Below, in pieces: positions 8,068-16,786 of a stretch of DNA of 34,627 bases. The stretch covers positions 1 through 34,627 of the forward strand of contig JANXWZ010000230.1 of NCBI GenBank assembly GCA_025350865.1, read 5' to 3'. The DNA comes from Rhodanobacteraceae bacterium. Its GTDB lineage: Bacteria; Acidobacteriota; Terriglobia; Terriglobales; Acidobacteriaceae. The notes under the pieces are model-generated. The model did not search any database, was not told where the DNA came from, and saw only the letters and a list, made by a program, of their open reading frames with translations. Made by a program: the position numbers and the translations under genes. Positions within the stretch are counted from its first letter, which is position 1. Every line of letters starts with the position of its first letter.

Positions 8068-10052
8068 TACGGCTTCATCTCAAGCGTGAGCACCTCAAAC
8101 GGTGCCAGCTCAAACTCATGCGGCTGGTCCGCATTCACGCGAACAACACCGCGCGTCGCATCTTCCTTCCATGGGCTCCTTGCGCTGTAACTGCGAGCCG
8201 CACTAGTCGGCAGCTCAAAGACATCCCGCAGCCGCAGACTGATGGTCTTCTTCTGATCGCCCGGATTCCGCAGCACGAGAATGCCTTTCGCCGACGTCCA
8301 CGAGGCCCACCCATACACCTCCAGCCACGCCGGGTCGCCGCCCACCCAGTGCGTATCCTTCAGCACGTCGGCATTCGCGCGCGACCACTTCGCAGCCTCG
8401 GCAAGGTCGTCCCAGTTCGCAGCGGTCAGCAGTGACGGCGTAATGTACATCTCCTGCAACTGCGTCCCCGTCCCGAAGTACGAACGAATCTCATTGCGAA
8501 AATCATTGCCTGGGTCCACGTCCAGATTCTTCCTGAACCGCGCATAAATCATCCCGTGCAGCATCAGCGAATTCAGCGGATAAAGCGGGCCGCCCTGCAC
8601 GATGCGCTGGTACGTATCCGCATCGCGATACGTGATCCAGCGCTCGCGATATGTGCCCACACCCGCAAAGTCATCATCCTCTCCGCCCCGCCATATCGAG
8701 TCCGCATCCAGCAGCCAGAACGGCGAAGGCCACGTCCCGGTTGTCAGGTTGATGAACAGGTCCGGCTTGGCTGTCCGAAGCTCCGCGATCAGGTGAATCG
8801 CAGCCGCAAAGTCGCTGTCGAAGCTGCTGCCCTTGAACACCGAATTGGCATTGCCCGTGCCGTCGAACTTGAACTGGTTCACGCCATACTTCCGCACCAT
8901 CTCCAGGCACACATCGCGGAATGCTTCGTAGTACCTCGGCCCGGAGAGTGCATAGCCATTGCCGACGATCTCATACCCCGCAGCCCTGCCAAACGCGATG
9001 CGCTCCTGCTTCGGCTTCGAGTAGCCGCCCCACGGCGACATCCATACCCCCGGCCCGGCGCCAACCGCCTCTGCGGCCTGCTTCACCGGCGCAAATCCAT
9101 CCGGAAAGCCGCCGTTGAATTTCCAAAGAGAAGCGTGGTCATCCCAGCCATCGTCAAACAGAAAGGAATCCAGCTTGACACCGCGCTTCTCCGTCAATTC
9201 GCGCCCAAAGGCGTTCACGCGATCCAGCACACCCGCCTGGTCATACGGCGTAAAATAGCCCAGGTCGTACCACGAGTTGTAGTGCAGAAATGTCCGGTAC
9301 GGATGCGCCCGTTCCTCTTCAAGATAGGCCAGAAAATCGCGCCGCATCTGCCCCGGCCGCGCCACCCCTATGACGCTCGAATACGTGACCGACTGACCCG
9401 CCTTTAACGGCAGATCGCGCTCCACCCACGCAGTCGCACGATCCTTCGTCACCTTGCCCTTCGACAGTGGATCTTCAAAGCCAAAGAACATATTTCCCGC
9501 AATAATCGGCGATCCCTGCACCGACCCGCTAACGACGGCCCCGTTCAGCTTCAGGTCGAGCAACTCCACCCTGCTGATCGGCACATCGCCCCCCGCAGCC
9601 GTCATCGTCAACTGCTGCCGCACATAGTTCGACCCCTCCAGCAGAATCACAGTCCACTTCACCTGCAGCGCATGATCGGAACTTTCCAGCGTCAGATCAA
9701 ACGCCTTCCCGGCCAGCCTATCCGCTGCCCGAGCCGTATCCGAGTGCGGCGCAATTGTTCGCTCCTGGGTCGCACCCAACGGCGTCAGATTTTGCGCGTT
9801 GTAGATGGTTCCATTCTTCAGCAGGATCGAAAATGGATTTGCCACCGCTACCACCGTCCCGTTCAGCCGGTCCGTCACCACCAGGTGGTTCACCCCGTTC
9901 GCATCCACCTGCCAGGTCACACCGACCGCACGATTCTTCAAGTTGAACGGCGCCTCGGAAGCCCTGCAAGGCACGCAGACAACTGCCATCGTAAATAGGA
10001 GAATTCCAGCGACCGCAATCCATGTATGCCGCGAAGTTCGTTGGCTTGTCAT
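8067..10052 (-). CDS. Secreted clan GH-D-like glycoside hydrolase (alpha-galactosidase/GH36-related)
   Basis: A 661-residue protein starting at the ATG at 10052 behind GGAGGG, with a Sec signal peptide of about 31 residues (hydrophobic core WIAVAGILLFTMAVVCV). An N-terminal beta-sandwich (about 35-230) is followed by a TIM barrel that carries FLFDDGWDD (about 297-305) and QFKFDG (about 393-398). The KxD in the latter is the nucleophile motif of clan GH-D. A C-terminal beta-domain begins near residue 570. Related proteins are often labelled alpha-galactosidase or, misleadingly, enterotoxin. The likely reaction is removal of alpha-linked galactose or N-acetylgalactosamine from glycans in the periplasm or outside the cell. 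The downstream kinase and nucleotidyltransferase would then act on the freed sugar. The exact linkage is unknown. Confidence 0.75.
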   Translation of the reverse strand: MTSQRTSRHTWIAVAGILLFTMAVVCVPCRASEAPFNLKNRAVGVTWQVDANGVNHLVVTDRLNGTVVAVANPFSILLKNGTIYNAQNLTPLGATQERTIAPHSDTARAADRLAGKAFDLTLESSDHALQVKWTVILLEGSNYVRQQLTMTAAGGDVPISRVELLDLKLNGAVVSGSVQGSPIIAGNMFFGFEDPLSKGKVTKDRATAWVERDLPLKAGQSVTYSSVIGVARPGQMRRDFLAYLEEERAHPYRTFLHYNSWYDLGYFTPYDQAGVLDRVNAFGRELTEKRGVKLDSFLFDDGWDDHASLWKFNGGFPDGFAPVKQAAEAVGAGPGVWMSPWGGYSKPKQERIAFGRAAGYEIVGNGYALSGPRYYEAFRDVCLEMVRKYGVNQFKFDGTGNANSVFKGSSFDSDFAAAIHLIAELRTAKPDLFINLTTGTWPSPFWLLDADSIWRGGEDDDFAGVGTYRERWITYRDADTYQRIVQGGPLYPLNSLMLHGMIYARFRKNLDVDPGNDFRNEIRSYFGTGTQLQEMYITPSLLTAANWDDLAEAAKWSRANADVLKDTHWVGGDPAWLEVYGWASWTSAKGILVLRNPGDQKKTISLRLRDVFELPTSAARSYSARSPWKEDATRGVVRVNADQPHEFELAPFEVLTLEMKP

Positions 10053-10080
10053 CGGAACCCTCCGTGGAAAGAGCCAGTTT

Positions 10081-10103
10081 AGAGCATTTACGCTCTCTAT
10101 AAT
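10081..10103 (+). promoter_or_regulatory. Promoter -10 region of der with an overlapping inverted repeat
   Basis: TATAAT (10098-10103) is a perfect -10 box 36 bases before the der ATG. The matching -35 position is poor (CAGTTT). Just upstream, AGAGC (10081-10085) and GCTCT (10092-10096) form an inverted repeat with a 6-base centre in the -10/-35 spacer, which could be an operator. The 87-bp gap is shared with the divergent glycosidase gene. Confidence 0.5.
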
Positions 10104-10139
10104 GAAATATGGCGCTTTGCGTCGAGAGCAGGGTTCAGA

Positions 10140-12095
10140 ATGGCAGTGAAGAAGACGGCAAAACGGTTAGGCAAGAAGCATCGGCAGGCCAGCACACGGC
10201 CGCACAAGGGCAAGTCCCCGAAGTCGGCGGTTACTGGCGCCACTCGGATCGTCGGCGCGGTCGACCCCAAAAAGCGCAAGGAACTCGCAACAAAGAAAGC
10301 TGACGCCGAGGCAAAAAAGCGCATCTCGCGGCGCTCGCCCGAGTTTGAAGCCAAGCGGACCATCACCGGCGACGACCCGGAAAAGCGCGTTCGCCGCGCT
10401 CCCGCAGCCGGTGGCGCAGGGGAAGGTCGACCCGCCGCAGCACCGGGACGCAGTTTCCGCAGCGACTCGGAGCGGCAGGCCGCGCTCGAGCGCGAAGGCA
10501 AGGGATCCAACCGCCCACGCGGACGCATTCTGCAGGGTCCGCGTGAAGATGACGACTGGCGCGAGGCCGAGTTGCTGGCTCTGCAACAGTCGGTGACGAT
10601 GGAGCATGCCGCAGCGCTCGGGTTGCCGCTCGTCGCCATCTGCGGCCGCCCCAACGTCGGCAAGAGCACGCTGTTCAACCGCCTCACCGGTTCACGCCGT
10701 TCCATCGTCGGCGACGAGCCCGGCATCACGCGCGACCGCATCTACGGCGAGATCGAGTGGCAGGGCCGCGACGCGCGTCTGGTCGATACCGGCGGCGTCA
10801 TTCCCGACGACGAAGCGCTGATCCCCAGCGAGATCTTCCGCCAGGCCAAGGTCGCGCTCGAAGAGGCCGACGCAATCGTCATGGTGGTGGACGGGCGTAC
10901 CGAGCTTGCCTCGCCGGACATGGAACTCGCTCGGCTGCTGATTCGCGGCGGCAAGCCGGTCTTTCTTGCGGTGAACAAAATCGACGCACCCGAGATGCTG
11001 GCGGCAGCCGAGAACTTCCGGCGCCTGGGCTTCAAGGAAGTCATGGCCATCTCGGCCGAGCACGGGTCCGGCATCGGCGACCTGCTGGATGAAGTCTTCG
11101 CTGTCCTGCCCGAGCGCACGCACGTCGCGGAGCCTGAGGAAGACCCGACGCCCGAAGGAGAGGCCGAAGCGTTTGAAGAAGAGTTTGAGCCGGAGGAGGG
11201 CGAGGCCGCCGAAAAGCCACGCCGCCGCCAGCGCACGCACGGCGAGTACGAGTCGCGCGAGACCAAGGTCGCGATTATCGGACGCCCCAACGTCGGCAAG
11301 AGCACGCTGCTGAACGCGCTGACAGGCTCGAGCCGCGCCATTGTCTCGCCCATCGCGGGCACCACGCGCGACGCCGTCGACGAGATCGTCGAACGCAAGG
11401 GACACCTGTTCCGATTCGTCGATACCGCAGGCATCCGGCGCAAGGGCAAGACCAAGATGATGGCGGAGAAGCTCTCGGTCATCATGGCGCGCAAGCACCT
11501 GGAAGCAGCCGACGTTTCGCTGCTCATCATCGACGCCATGGAAGGCGTGACGAACATCGACGCCAACATCGGCGGCTATGCGCACGAGAGCGGCCGATCA
11601 GTCATCATCGTCATCAACAAGTGGGATTTGATGACCACGGCGCGCACCGACGGCAAGCCCCCTGCGGATCAGAAGGTCTACGCCCAGCAGGTTCGCGATG
11701 CGCTGAAGTATCTGGACTACGCCCCGCTGCTCTTCATCTCTGCAGCGCCTGAAGATGGCGGCGGCCCGCGTGCCATCGACGAAGTATTCGCCAAGGTCGA
11801 GCTGGTTGCGCGTGAGCGCCGCAAACGCGTGTCCACCGGACAGATGAACAAGTTCCTGGAGCAGGTCGACTTCCAGCGAGCCAGCGTCCCGATGAATAAG
11901 CGGATGCGAATTTATTACATGACACAGGCGCAGGTAGCTCCGCCGACGTTCGTCCTGTTTACCGACCGCGATGTGAAGATGCACTTCTCGTTCGAGCGCT
12001 TTCTATCCAATCGAATTCGCGAAAGCTTCGGCTTTATCGGCAGCCCGATCTGGTTCAAAATTCGAGCGCGCAATAAGAAGAAGGAACAGGAGTAG
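10140..12095 (+). CDS. der: Ribosome-assembly GTPase Der (EngA) with N-terminal extension and acidic linker
   Basis: A double-G-domain GTPase required for maturation of the 50S subunit. G1 loops GRPNVGKST occur near residues 169 and 382, with DTGG and DTAG G3 motifs, NKID and NKWD G4 motifs, and a C-terminal KH-like domain. Usual Der length is about 440-500 residues; this frame gives 651. The excess is a Lys/Arg-rich N-terminal tail of about 153 residues and an acidic linker (about 330-372) between the G domains. The first ATG (10140) follows AGGG by 6 bases; an internal ATG at 10599 (MEHAAALGLP) would give the classical protein but has no clear ribosome site, so I prefer the long form. A toxin gene starts 9 bases after the stop. 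Confidence 0.9.
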   Translation: MAVKKTAKRLGKKHRQASTRPHKGKSPKSAVTGATRIVGAVDPKKRKELATKKADAEAKKRISRRSPEFEAKRTITGDDPEKRVRRAPAAGGAGEGRPAAAPGRSFRSDSERQAALEREGKGSNRPRGRILQGPREDDDWREAELLALQQSVTMEHAAALGLPLVAICGRPNVGKSTLFNRLTGSRRSIVGDEPGITRDRIYGEIEWQGRDARLVDTGGVIPDDEALIPSEIFRQAKVALEEADAIVMVVDGRTELASPDMELARLLIRGGKPVFLAVNKIDAPEMLAAAENFRRLGFKEVMAISAEHGSGIGDLLDEVFAVLPERTHVAEPEEDPTPEGEAEAFEEEFEPEEGEAAEKPRRRQRTHGEYESRETKVAIIGRPNVGKSTLLNALTGSSRAIVSPIAGTTRDAVDEIVERKGHLFRFVDTAGIRRKGKTKMMAEKLSVIMARKHLEAADVSLLIIDAMEGVTNIDANIGGYAHESGRSVIIVINKWDLMTTARTDGKPPADQKVYAQQVRDALKYLDYAPLLFISAAPEDGGGPRAIDEVFAKVELVARERRKRVSTGQMNKFLEQVDFQRASVPMNKRMRIYYMTQAQVAPPTFVLFTDRDVKMHFSFERFLSNRIRESFGFIGSPIWFKIRARNKKKEQE

Positions 12096-12104
12096 GGGTT
12101 ACGG

Positions 12105-12536
12105 GTGATATCATCCCTAAGAGTTGTCCTGGACACGTCCGCCCTGATCTCTGCATTGCGTTCAGGCGCTGGCGCGGCAGCCCGCATTCTGGAGTTGATC
12201 TTGCTCGGCGAAATTTTGGTCTGCATGGACTTTAAGGTTGCGTGTGAATACCGCGATGTCGCGATGCGGCCGCAACATCTTGCCGCGTCGTATCTCGGAG
12301 CAGAGGAGATAGACCGTCTCCTGCTCCGCGTGGAGCAGATTGCCGAAGCTATCGACGTGGTGGAGCGGCACAGACCTTTGTCGCCTGACCCTGGCGACGA
12401 TATGATTTTGGATGTAGCGATCAATGGTCGTGTCGACGCAATCGTTACGAATAACTTGAGGCATTTGGCAAAACCTGCGGAGCGGTTCGGGATTGCCGTT
12501 CTGTCTCCTGGCGAACTTTTGAAGATGCTGGCATAG
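12105..12536 (+). CDS. PIN-domain toxin (COG1569-like), first gene of a toxin-antitoxin pair
   Basis: A 143-residue protein beginning at a GTG (12105) with AGGGG 7 bases upstream. The PIN fold is shown by VVLDTSALISAL (first acidic residue), CEYRDV (second acidic position), DPGDDMILDVAI (third acidic cluster) and DAIVTNNLRHL. PIN toxins are Mg-dependent RNases that cleave tRNA, rRNA or mRNA. The gene lies between der and a HicB-like antitoxin gene, whose start is 9 bases beyond its stop. The toxin-first order is the reverse of most vapBC loci. Because the gap after der is so short, readthrough from der is likely. Confidence 0.82.
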   Translation: MISSLRVVLDTSALISALRSGAGAAARILELILLGEILVCMDFKVACEYRDVAMRPQHLAASYLGAEEIDRLLLRVEQIAEAIDVVERHRPLSPDPGDDMILDVAINGRVDAIVTNNLRHLAKPAERFGIAVLSPGELLKMLA

Positions 12537-12545
12537 GAGGTAGCA

Positions 12546-12905
12546 ATGGCAGTGGCAGCGAACGCAAAGAGCAAGCAGGGGAACAAATTCGCACTGCGAC
12601 TGATGCCATCTGTGCGCCAGGGTGCCGAACGGATTTTGCAAAGCGAGGGCGTTTCTCTCAATCAATTCATCAACGTCGCGATCGCGGAAAAAGTAGCGAG
12701 GCTGGAGCATCAACGATGGGCGGCAAACCGTGAGCCGTTCAGCGAATCTGCCCGCGCGGAGGGCCTTGGTCTCCTTCGTCGCGGTAAAACGATTCCACCC
12801 GACGCGGGAGATGAAATTCCCAGGGCATACGTCGCTCGAAAAAGCCCAAAGATCGATTCGGACAAGGTGCGTGGCAAGCTGGCACGAGCACGGTCCGGGG
12901 CATAG
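12546..12905 (+). CDS. HicB-family (ribbon-helix-helix) antitoxin
   Basis: A 119-residue protein preceded by an excellent ribosome site, GGAGGT, which overlaps the toxin stop region. FALRLMPSVRQGAERI followed by EGVSLNQFINVAIAEKVA is the HicB/Arc-type ribbon-helix-helix pattern seen in antitoxins paired with PIN or HicA toxins. The basic C-terminal tail (KSPKIDSDKVRGKLARARSG) probably contacts the toxin. The domain would dimerise, bind the operator and neutralise the PIN protein. The stop is one base away from the convergent stop of the next membrane protein gene. Confidence 0.8.
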   Translation: MAVAANAKSKQGNKFALRLMPSVRQGAERILQSEGVSLNQFINVAIAEKVARLEHQRWAANREPFSESARAEGLGLLRRGKTIPPDAGDEIPRAYVARKSPKIDSDKVRGKLARARSGA

Positions 12906-12906
12906 A

Positions 12907-14010
12907 TCACGCGACGGCGGGGTCCATCGGCATCGGCGGACCTCCGTCGTCGTCACGCTCGTCCTTCGAGGGAAACACCGGCGGCGGCGTAAACGGGGGA
13001 TCAACTCCCCGCTGCAGAAGATCGCCGAGCAGCGGGTAGCGTCCTGCCAGGAAGTAGGTCGCGTACGCCTCCAGCAACATCGTCATGTAGCCCAGGGTTC
13101 CGAACTGGTACCAGAACATGGCGACGATAAACACGACATATAGCAGCACAGCACCGACGATGCCCAGCACCTTCCCCCCGGACCCCAGCGCCCCCACAAC
13201 AACTGCGCCGAGTAGCACCACGATGACCCCGATAATCGCAACCGGAATCATCAGCACAATCATGCTGATGTACTGGATGATGAATCCCACGATTGTAAGG
13301 ACGACCTTTAGGAACAGGTAGAGGATGCAGTGAAGCGGGTCCGCGACGAAGACTGCGCCGCCCCGGGCAAGCGCTGCGGTCAGCGGAATATCTTCCAGAA
13401 TGTAGAACGGCAGAACAAAGTCTTCGAACGCGGTCGAGAAAAGCTTGACCAGCAGGAAAGCCGCGAAAAACGTGGCTTCCAAACCGACCATCTGCGAAAA
13501 TATCGCCTGGAATGCGGCTGGATCCGGAGGCTGGCCCGGTGTGAAGCTCGGCATGTTGAGGCTGAGGTTCATCAGACTGGAGACGGTCTTCCAGAGAAAT
13601 GGCGCCAGGGCCAGCGACAGTCCCGTCCCAAGAATGGCTTTGAAGGCGACAACCGGCCAGACCCGGTTTCCATACCGTCTCCACATCGGCGCGATCATTG
13701 TGGCGCGCGTGACGACCATTTCGAAGTTGACGAACTGCATCCGCAGCCCGAGATAAAACAAGCCGAAGAAGATCAATGTTGCGAGCGTGAAAACGACACC
13801 CATCAAAGCCCGTGCGACGTGCGGCATCGGGTTGAAGCTCGGCAGAAAAAGGAAAAGCAGCGGGAACGGGGCGAAAAACGCTCCGAGCATCCCGCAGTAT
13901 TGGCTCGCCGCGAGCTTCCACGAGCGGCCAAGACGGAACGGGTGAAACAGAATCTCGTGGGTCCGTGCAAAGGCCGGCGTGATGGCGTCGATCGCGTTAA
14001 GTGGCAGCAT
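12907..14010 (-). CDS. Polytopic membrane protein of unknown function
   Basis: A 367-residue protein with about six to seven hydrophobic helices: LGAFFAPFPLLFLFLPSF, VVFTLATLIFFGLFYLGL, VAFKAILGTGLSLALAPFLW, TFFAAFLLVKLFS, a long block around IVLMIPVAIIGVIVVLLGAVVV, and VLLYVVFIVAMFWYQFG. The C-terminus is Pro/Asp-rich and soluble. The start ATG at 14010 has GAGGG about 10 bases upstream. I do not recognise a named family with certainty. The hydrophilic N-terminal segment resembles proteins loosely called glycerophosphoryl diester phosphodiesterase membrane domain or DUF7544. It is the last gene of a probable minus-strand operon behind the PP2C and 3-hydroxyacyl-CoA dehydrogenase genes. Confidence 0.8.
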   Translation of the reverse strand: MLPLNAIDAITPAFARTHEILFHPFRLGRSWKLAASQYCGMLGAFFAPFPLLFLFLPSFNPMPHVARALMGVVFTLATLIFFGLFYLGLRMQFVNFEMVVTRATMIAPMWRRYGNRVWPVVAFKAILGTGLSLALAPFLWKTVSSLMNLSLNMPSFTPGQPPDPAAFQAIFSQMVGLEATFFAAFLLVKLFSTAFEDFVLPFYILEDIPLTAALARGGAVFVADPLHCILYLFLKVVLTIVGFIIQYISMIVLMIPVAIIGVIVVLLGAVVVGALGSGGKVLGIVGAVLLYVVFIVAMFWYQFGTLGYMTMLLEAYATYFLAGRYPLLGDLLQRGVDPPFTPPPVFPSKDERDDDGGPPMPMDPAVA

Positions 14011-14069
14011 GCGGTAAGGGCCCTCGTGCAGATGTCAGAACAGTATCGCAGGTGGCACAGAAAAAAAGC

Positions 14070-14927
14070 TCACGCGGGATAGACGTAGAAACCCTTGCCC
14101 GATTTCCGGCCCAGCCAACCCGCATCGACCATCCGGATCAGCAGAGGACACGGGCGGTACTTGGGGTCGCCCAGACCATCGACCAACACACGCATGATGT
14201 CCAGGCAAATATCCAGCCCGATGAAGTCCGCAAGCGTCAGCGGCCCCATCGGATGCGCCATCCCCTCGCGGAAGATGGTGTCCACAGCCTCGGCCGTAGC
14301 GACGCCCTCCATCACCGCGTAGCAGGCCTCGTTGATCAGCGGCATCAGCACGCGGTTGGACACGAAACCCGCGGCGTCATTCACTTCAACCGGTATCTTG
14401 CCAAGGCTTTCCGACAGTGCGCGAACGGTATCGAACGTACCCTGCGTAGTCTGCAGTCCGCGGATGATCTCAACCAGTTTCATCACCGGCACCGGGTTGA
14501 AGAAGTGCATGCCGATCACCTGCCCGGGCCGCTTCGTCAGCGCCGCCAGTTTCGTGATCGAGATGCTGCTGGTGTTCGAAGCAATGATGGCGTCAGGGCC
14601 GAGGATCGCGTCAAGCTTGCGAAAGATCTGCGCCTTGATATCGAAGCGCTCGGACGCTGCCTCTACCGCCAGCACTGCGGCAGCAAGCGAGTCCATCTCC
14701 GTCGTGCACGTGATCCGCGCCACTGCGGAGTCGGCTTCGGCAGCCGTCAGCTTGCCCTTCGCAACCTCGCGGGCAAGGTTCTTGCGAATAGTCGCTAGGC
14801 CCGTCTGAAGTGCCGCATCTGAGACGTCGGCCAGCAGAACCGGATGGCCCGTCCGCGCAAAGACGTGGGCGATGCCGTTGCCCATGGTTCCGGCGCCGAT
14901 AACTGCGATGGTTGCTGAATTCTCCAT
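14070..14927 (-). CDS. 3-hydroxybutyryl/3-hydroxyacyl-CoA dehydrogenase
   Basis: A 285-residue protein starting [20 protein letters not shown], where GAGTMG is the NAD-binding Rossmann loop. Catalytic-domain motifs are visible: [30 protein letters not shown] (with the catalytic His of the HFFNP motif), [13 protein letters not shown] and the C-terminal [12 protein letters not shown]. Length and motif order match Hbd/PaaH-type enzymes that oxidise (S)-3-hydroxyacyl-CoA to the 3-keto form in fatty-acid or butyrate metabolism. The ATG at 14927 was chosen by homology; the ribosome site is weak. The gene starts 8 bp after the PP2C stop, indicating co-transcription. No other beta-oxidation gene is nearby. 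Confidence 0.92.
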   Translation of the reverse strand: MENSATIAVIGAGTMGNGIAHVFARTGHPVLLADVSDAALQTGLATIRKNLAREVAKGKLTAAEADSAVARITCTTEMDSLAAAVLAVEAASERFDIKAQIFRKLDAILGPDAIIASNTSSISITKLAALTKRPGQVIGMHFFNPVPVMKLVEIIRGLQTTQGTFDTVRALSESLGKIPVEVNDAAGFVSNRVLMPLINEACYAVMEGVATAEAVDTIFREGMAHPMGPLTLADFIGLDICLDIMRVLVDGLGDPKYRPCPLLIRMVDAGWLGRKSGKGFYVYPA

Positions 14928-14935
14928 GACAGGGC

Positions 14936-15736
14936 CTACGCGAGGTGCAGCAGCAGCACGGTAATGTTGTCGCCGCCGCCTGCATCGTTCGCCTGATCGA
15001 TCAGCGTCTGGCACAGGCTGGAAAGGTCTGGCCGCGAGGCGCGCTTGCGCAACTCCTCCCGCGCCTGGAAGCGCAGGACGGTTTGAGCGATCTCCGCGTC
15101 ACTCAACTCTCGGGTCAGGCCATCGGACGCGAGCAGGTACAAATCGCCCGGCACAGGGTCCAGATTGCGGATCTCCGGCTCCACCTCTGGCTGCGACCCC
15201 ACAGCTCGGGTAATGATGTTGCGCATGGGATGGTACGCAGCCTCAAGTGCAGTCAACTCGCCCCTCCGCACCTGCTCCTCAACCAGCGAATGGTCCTCGG
15301 TCAGCATGGCCATTTCGCCGCCGCGAAACCGGTAGCATCGGCTATCGCCCACATGCGCGAGCGTCAATGCCGTAGCCGCTCCTGCGTGAGCAGGGCGCAG
15401 CAGCAACCCCACCAGCGTCGTCCCCATTCCGTGATGCTGCCTGTTCTGCAGCGCATTGCTGAAGACAGCGGAGTTGGCCGCATGAATGGCGGTGTCGAGC
15501 CGAACATCAGGCGTGGCCGTGCGAGGCGAGGCGTCCTGATCCTTCGGAGGTGCGAGCGACTCGAGAAAGGCCTCGGTCGCCATTGTGCTGGCGATTTCAC
15601 CCGCCGCAGCCCCGCCCATTCCGTCGCACACGACGAAGGCTCCGATCTCCGGATCGGCGGCGCAGGCGTCTTCGTTGCCCTTGCGGACACGGCCTGGATG
15701 CGAAAGCATAGCGAAGCTAAATAGTTTGGACGACAT
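14936..15736 (-). CDS. PP2C-type Ser/Thr protein phosphatase
   Basis: A 266-residue protein from the ATG at 15736. PP2C motifs appear in order: [10 protein letters not shown] (motif 1 with metal-binding Asp), [13 protein letters not shown] (motif 2), [12 protein letters not shown] (motif 5), [34 protein letters not shown] (motif 8) and [11 protein letters not shown] (motif 11). It should dephosphorylate Ser/Thr residues using Mn or Mg and usually opposes Hanks-type kinases; none is in this window. An alternative ATG at 15802 would add 22 residues but would nearly abut the divergent methyltransferase gene, so I prefer the shorter form. It is the first gene of the probable PP2C - dehydrogenase - membrane protein operon. 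Confidence 0.9.
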   Translation of the reverse strand: MSSKLFSFAMLSHPGRVRKGNEDACAADPEIGAFVVCDGMGGAAAGEIASTMATEAFLESLAPPKDQDASPRTATPDVRLDTAIHAANSAVFSNALQNRQHHGMGTTLVGLLLRPAHAGAATALTLAHVGDSRCYRFRGGEMAMLTEDHSLVEEQVRRGELTALEAAYHPMRNIITRAVGSQPEVEPEIRNLDPVPGDLYLLASDGLTRELSDAEIAQTVLRFQAREELRKRASRPDLSSLCQTLIDQANDAGGGDNITVLLLHLA

Positions 15737-15828
15737 GGATTCCGGGAAGTAGCGCTGGCCGAAACGATACACCTTATCGCGCGCTCCACCAAGGACTGTC
15801 ATAGGCTCAAGTGTACGAGGTGATACGG

Positions 15829-16656
15829 GTGAACCAGATCGTGTACGGGGAGAACCTTGCGGTGCTGCGCGGGATAGCTCCAGAGAGTGTGGACTTGATC
15901 TACATCGATCCGCCATTCAACACCGGCAAACGCCAGGTCCGGCCCCGGCTGAAGACCATCCGCGACCAAGCCGGTGACCGCACAGGCTTCGGCGGCGTAC
16001 GCTACCGGACCGAGAAGTCGACCGAGTCCCTCGCAGGCTATCGCGACCAGTTCGACGACTTCCTCGGCTTCCTCCATCCGCGCATGGTCGAAGCCCGGCG
16101 AGTGTTGAAACCCACCGGCTCGCTCTTCTTCCACATCGACCCGCGCGAGGTCCACTACTGCAAGGTAATGCTCGACGAGGTCTTTGGCAGAGAGTGCTTT
16201 CAGAACGAGATCATCTGGGCCTACGACTACGGTGCACGCGCCACCAAGCGCTGGCCCGCTAAACATGACAACATCCTCTGGTACACGCGCGACCCGGACC
16301 ACTACACCTTCGACCTCAACCAGACCGACCGAATCCCCTACATGGCTCCCGGCCTGGTCGGTGCAGAGAAAGCCGCCCGCGGCAAGACCCCGACCGACGT
16401 CTGGTGGCACACCATCGTCTCGCCCACAGGCAAGGAGAAGACCGGCTACGCCACGCAGAAGCCGCTTGGGATTCTGGAGCGCATCGTGCGCGTCCACTCG
16501 CGGCCCGGTGACCTCATCCTCGACTTCTTCGCTGGCAGCGGAACGACAGGTGTCGCTGCGGCAAAGAACGGGCGGGAGTTCCTGCTGGTAGACGAGAGTG
16601 CAGAGGCCATCACGGTGATGGAGAAGCGGTTGGGGCTGAAAGCAGTTGGAGCCTAG
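15829..16656 (+). CDS. Solitary beta-class DNA methyltransferase (N6-adenine or N4-cytosine)
   Basis: A 275-residue protein. I choose the GTG at 15829 because GAGGTGA ends 5 bases before it; in-frame GTGs at 15811 and 15820 have no ribosome site. Catalytic motif IV, YIDPPFNTG, comes first (about residue 30) and the SAM-binding motif I, FFAGSGTTGVAA, lies near the C-terminus, which is the beta-class order. The region between (about 45-200) is the likely target-recognition part. No restriction endonuclease or specificity gene is adjacent, so the enzyme looks orphan. It lacks the C-terminal DNA-binding extension of CcrM. Possible roles are gene regulation or protection against foreign nucleases; the recognition site cannot be read from sequence. 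Confidence 0.88.
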   Translation: MNQIVYGENLAVLRGIAPESVDLIYIDPPFNTGKRQVRPRLKTIRDQAGDRTGFGGVRYRTEKSTESLAGYRDQFDDFLGFLHPRMVEARRVLKPTGSLFFHIDPREVHYCKVMLDEVFGRECFQNEIIWAYDYGARATKRWPAKHDNILWYTRDPDHYTFDLNQTDRIPYMAPGLVGAEKAARGKTPTDVWWHTIVSPTGKEKTGYATQKPLGILERIVRVHSRPGDLILDFFAGSGTTGVAAAKNGREFLLVDESAEAITVMEKRLGLKAVGA

Positions 16657-16714
16657 GCATACTGGCTGCGCCCTCAGTACTGATCTTCGTTGCTATGCAG
16701 TCGAAGCAACCACA

Positions 16715-16752
16715 GCCGTCATTCTGGCGAAGCCAGAATCTCCGTAGTTGTC
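16715..16752 (+). repeat. 38-bp hairpin repeat (family A), copy 3
   Basis: Stem ATTCTGGC / GCCAGAAT with loop GAA, flanked by GCCGTC and CTCCGTAGTTGTC. It lies between the convergent ends of the methyltransferase and metallophosphoesterase genes. Confidence 0.9.
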
Positions 16753-16786
16753 TTTCTGGCGGCAACCCACCCTCGCTAAATTTGCT

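Noticed and set aside
8067-10052. Enterotoxin
   Set aside because: Relatives of this glycosidase are often labelled so in databases, but the DDGW and KFD motifs with a signal peptide indicate a clan GH-D-like hydrolase.
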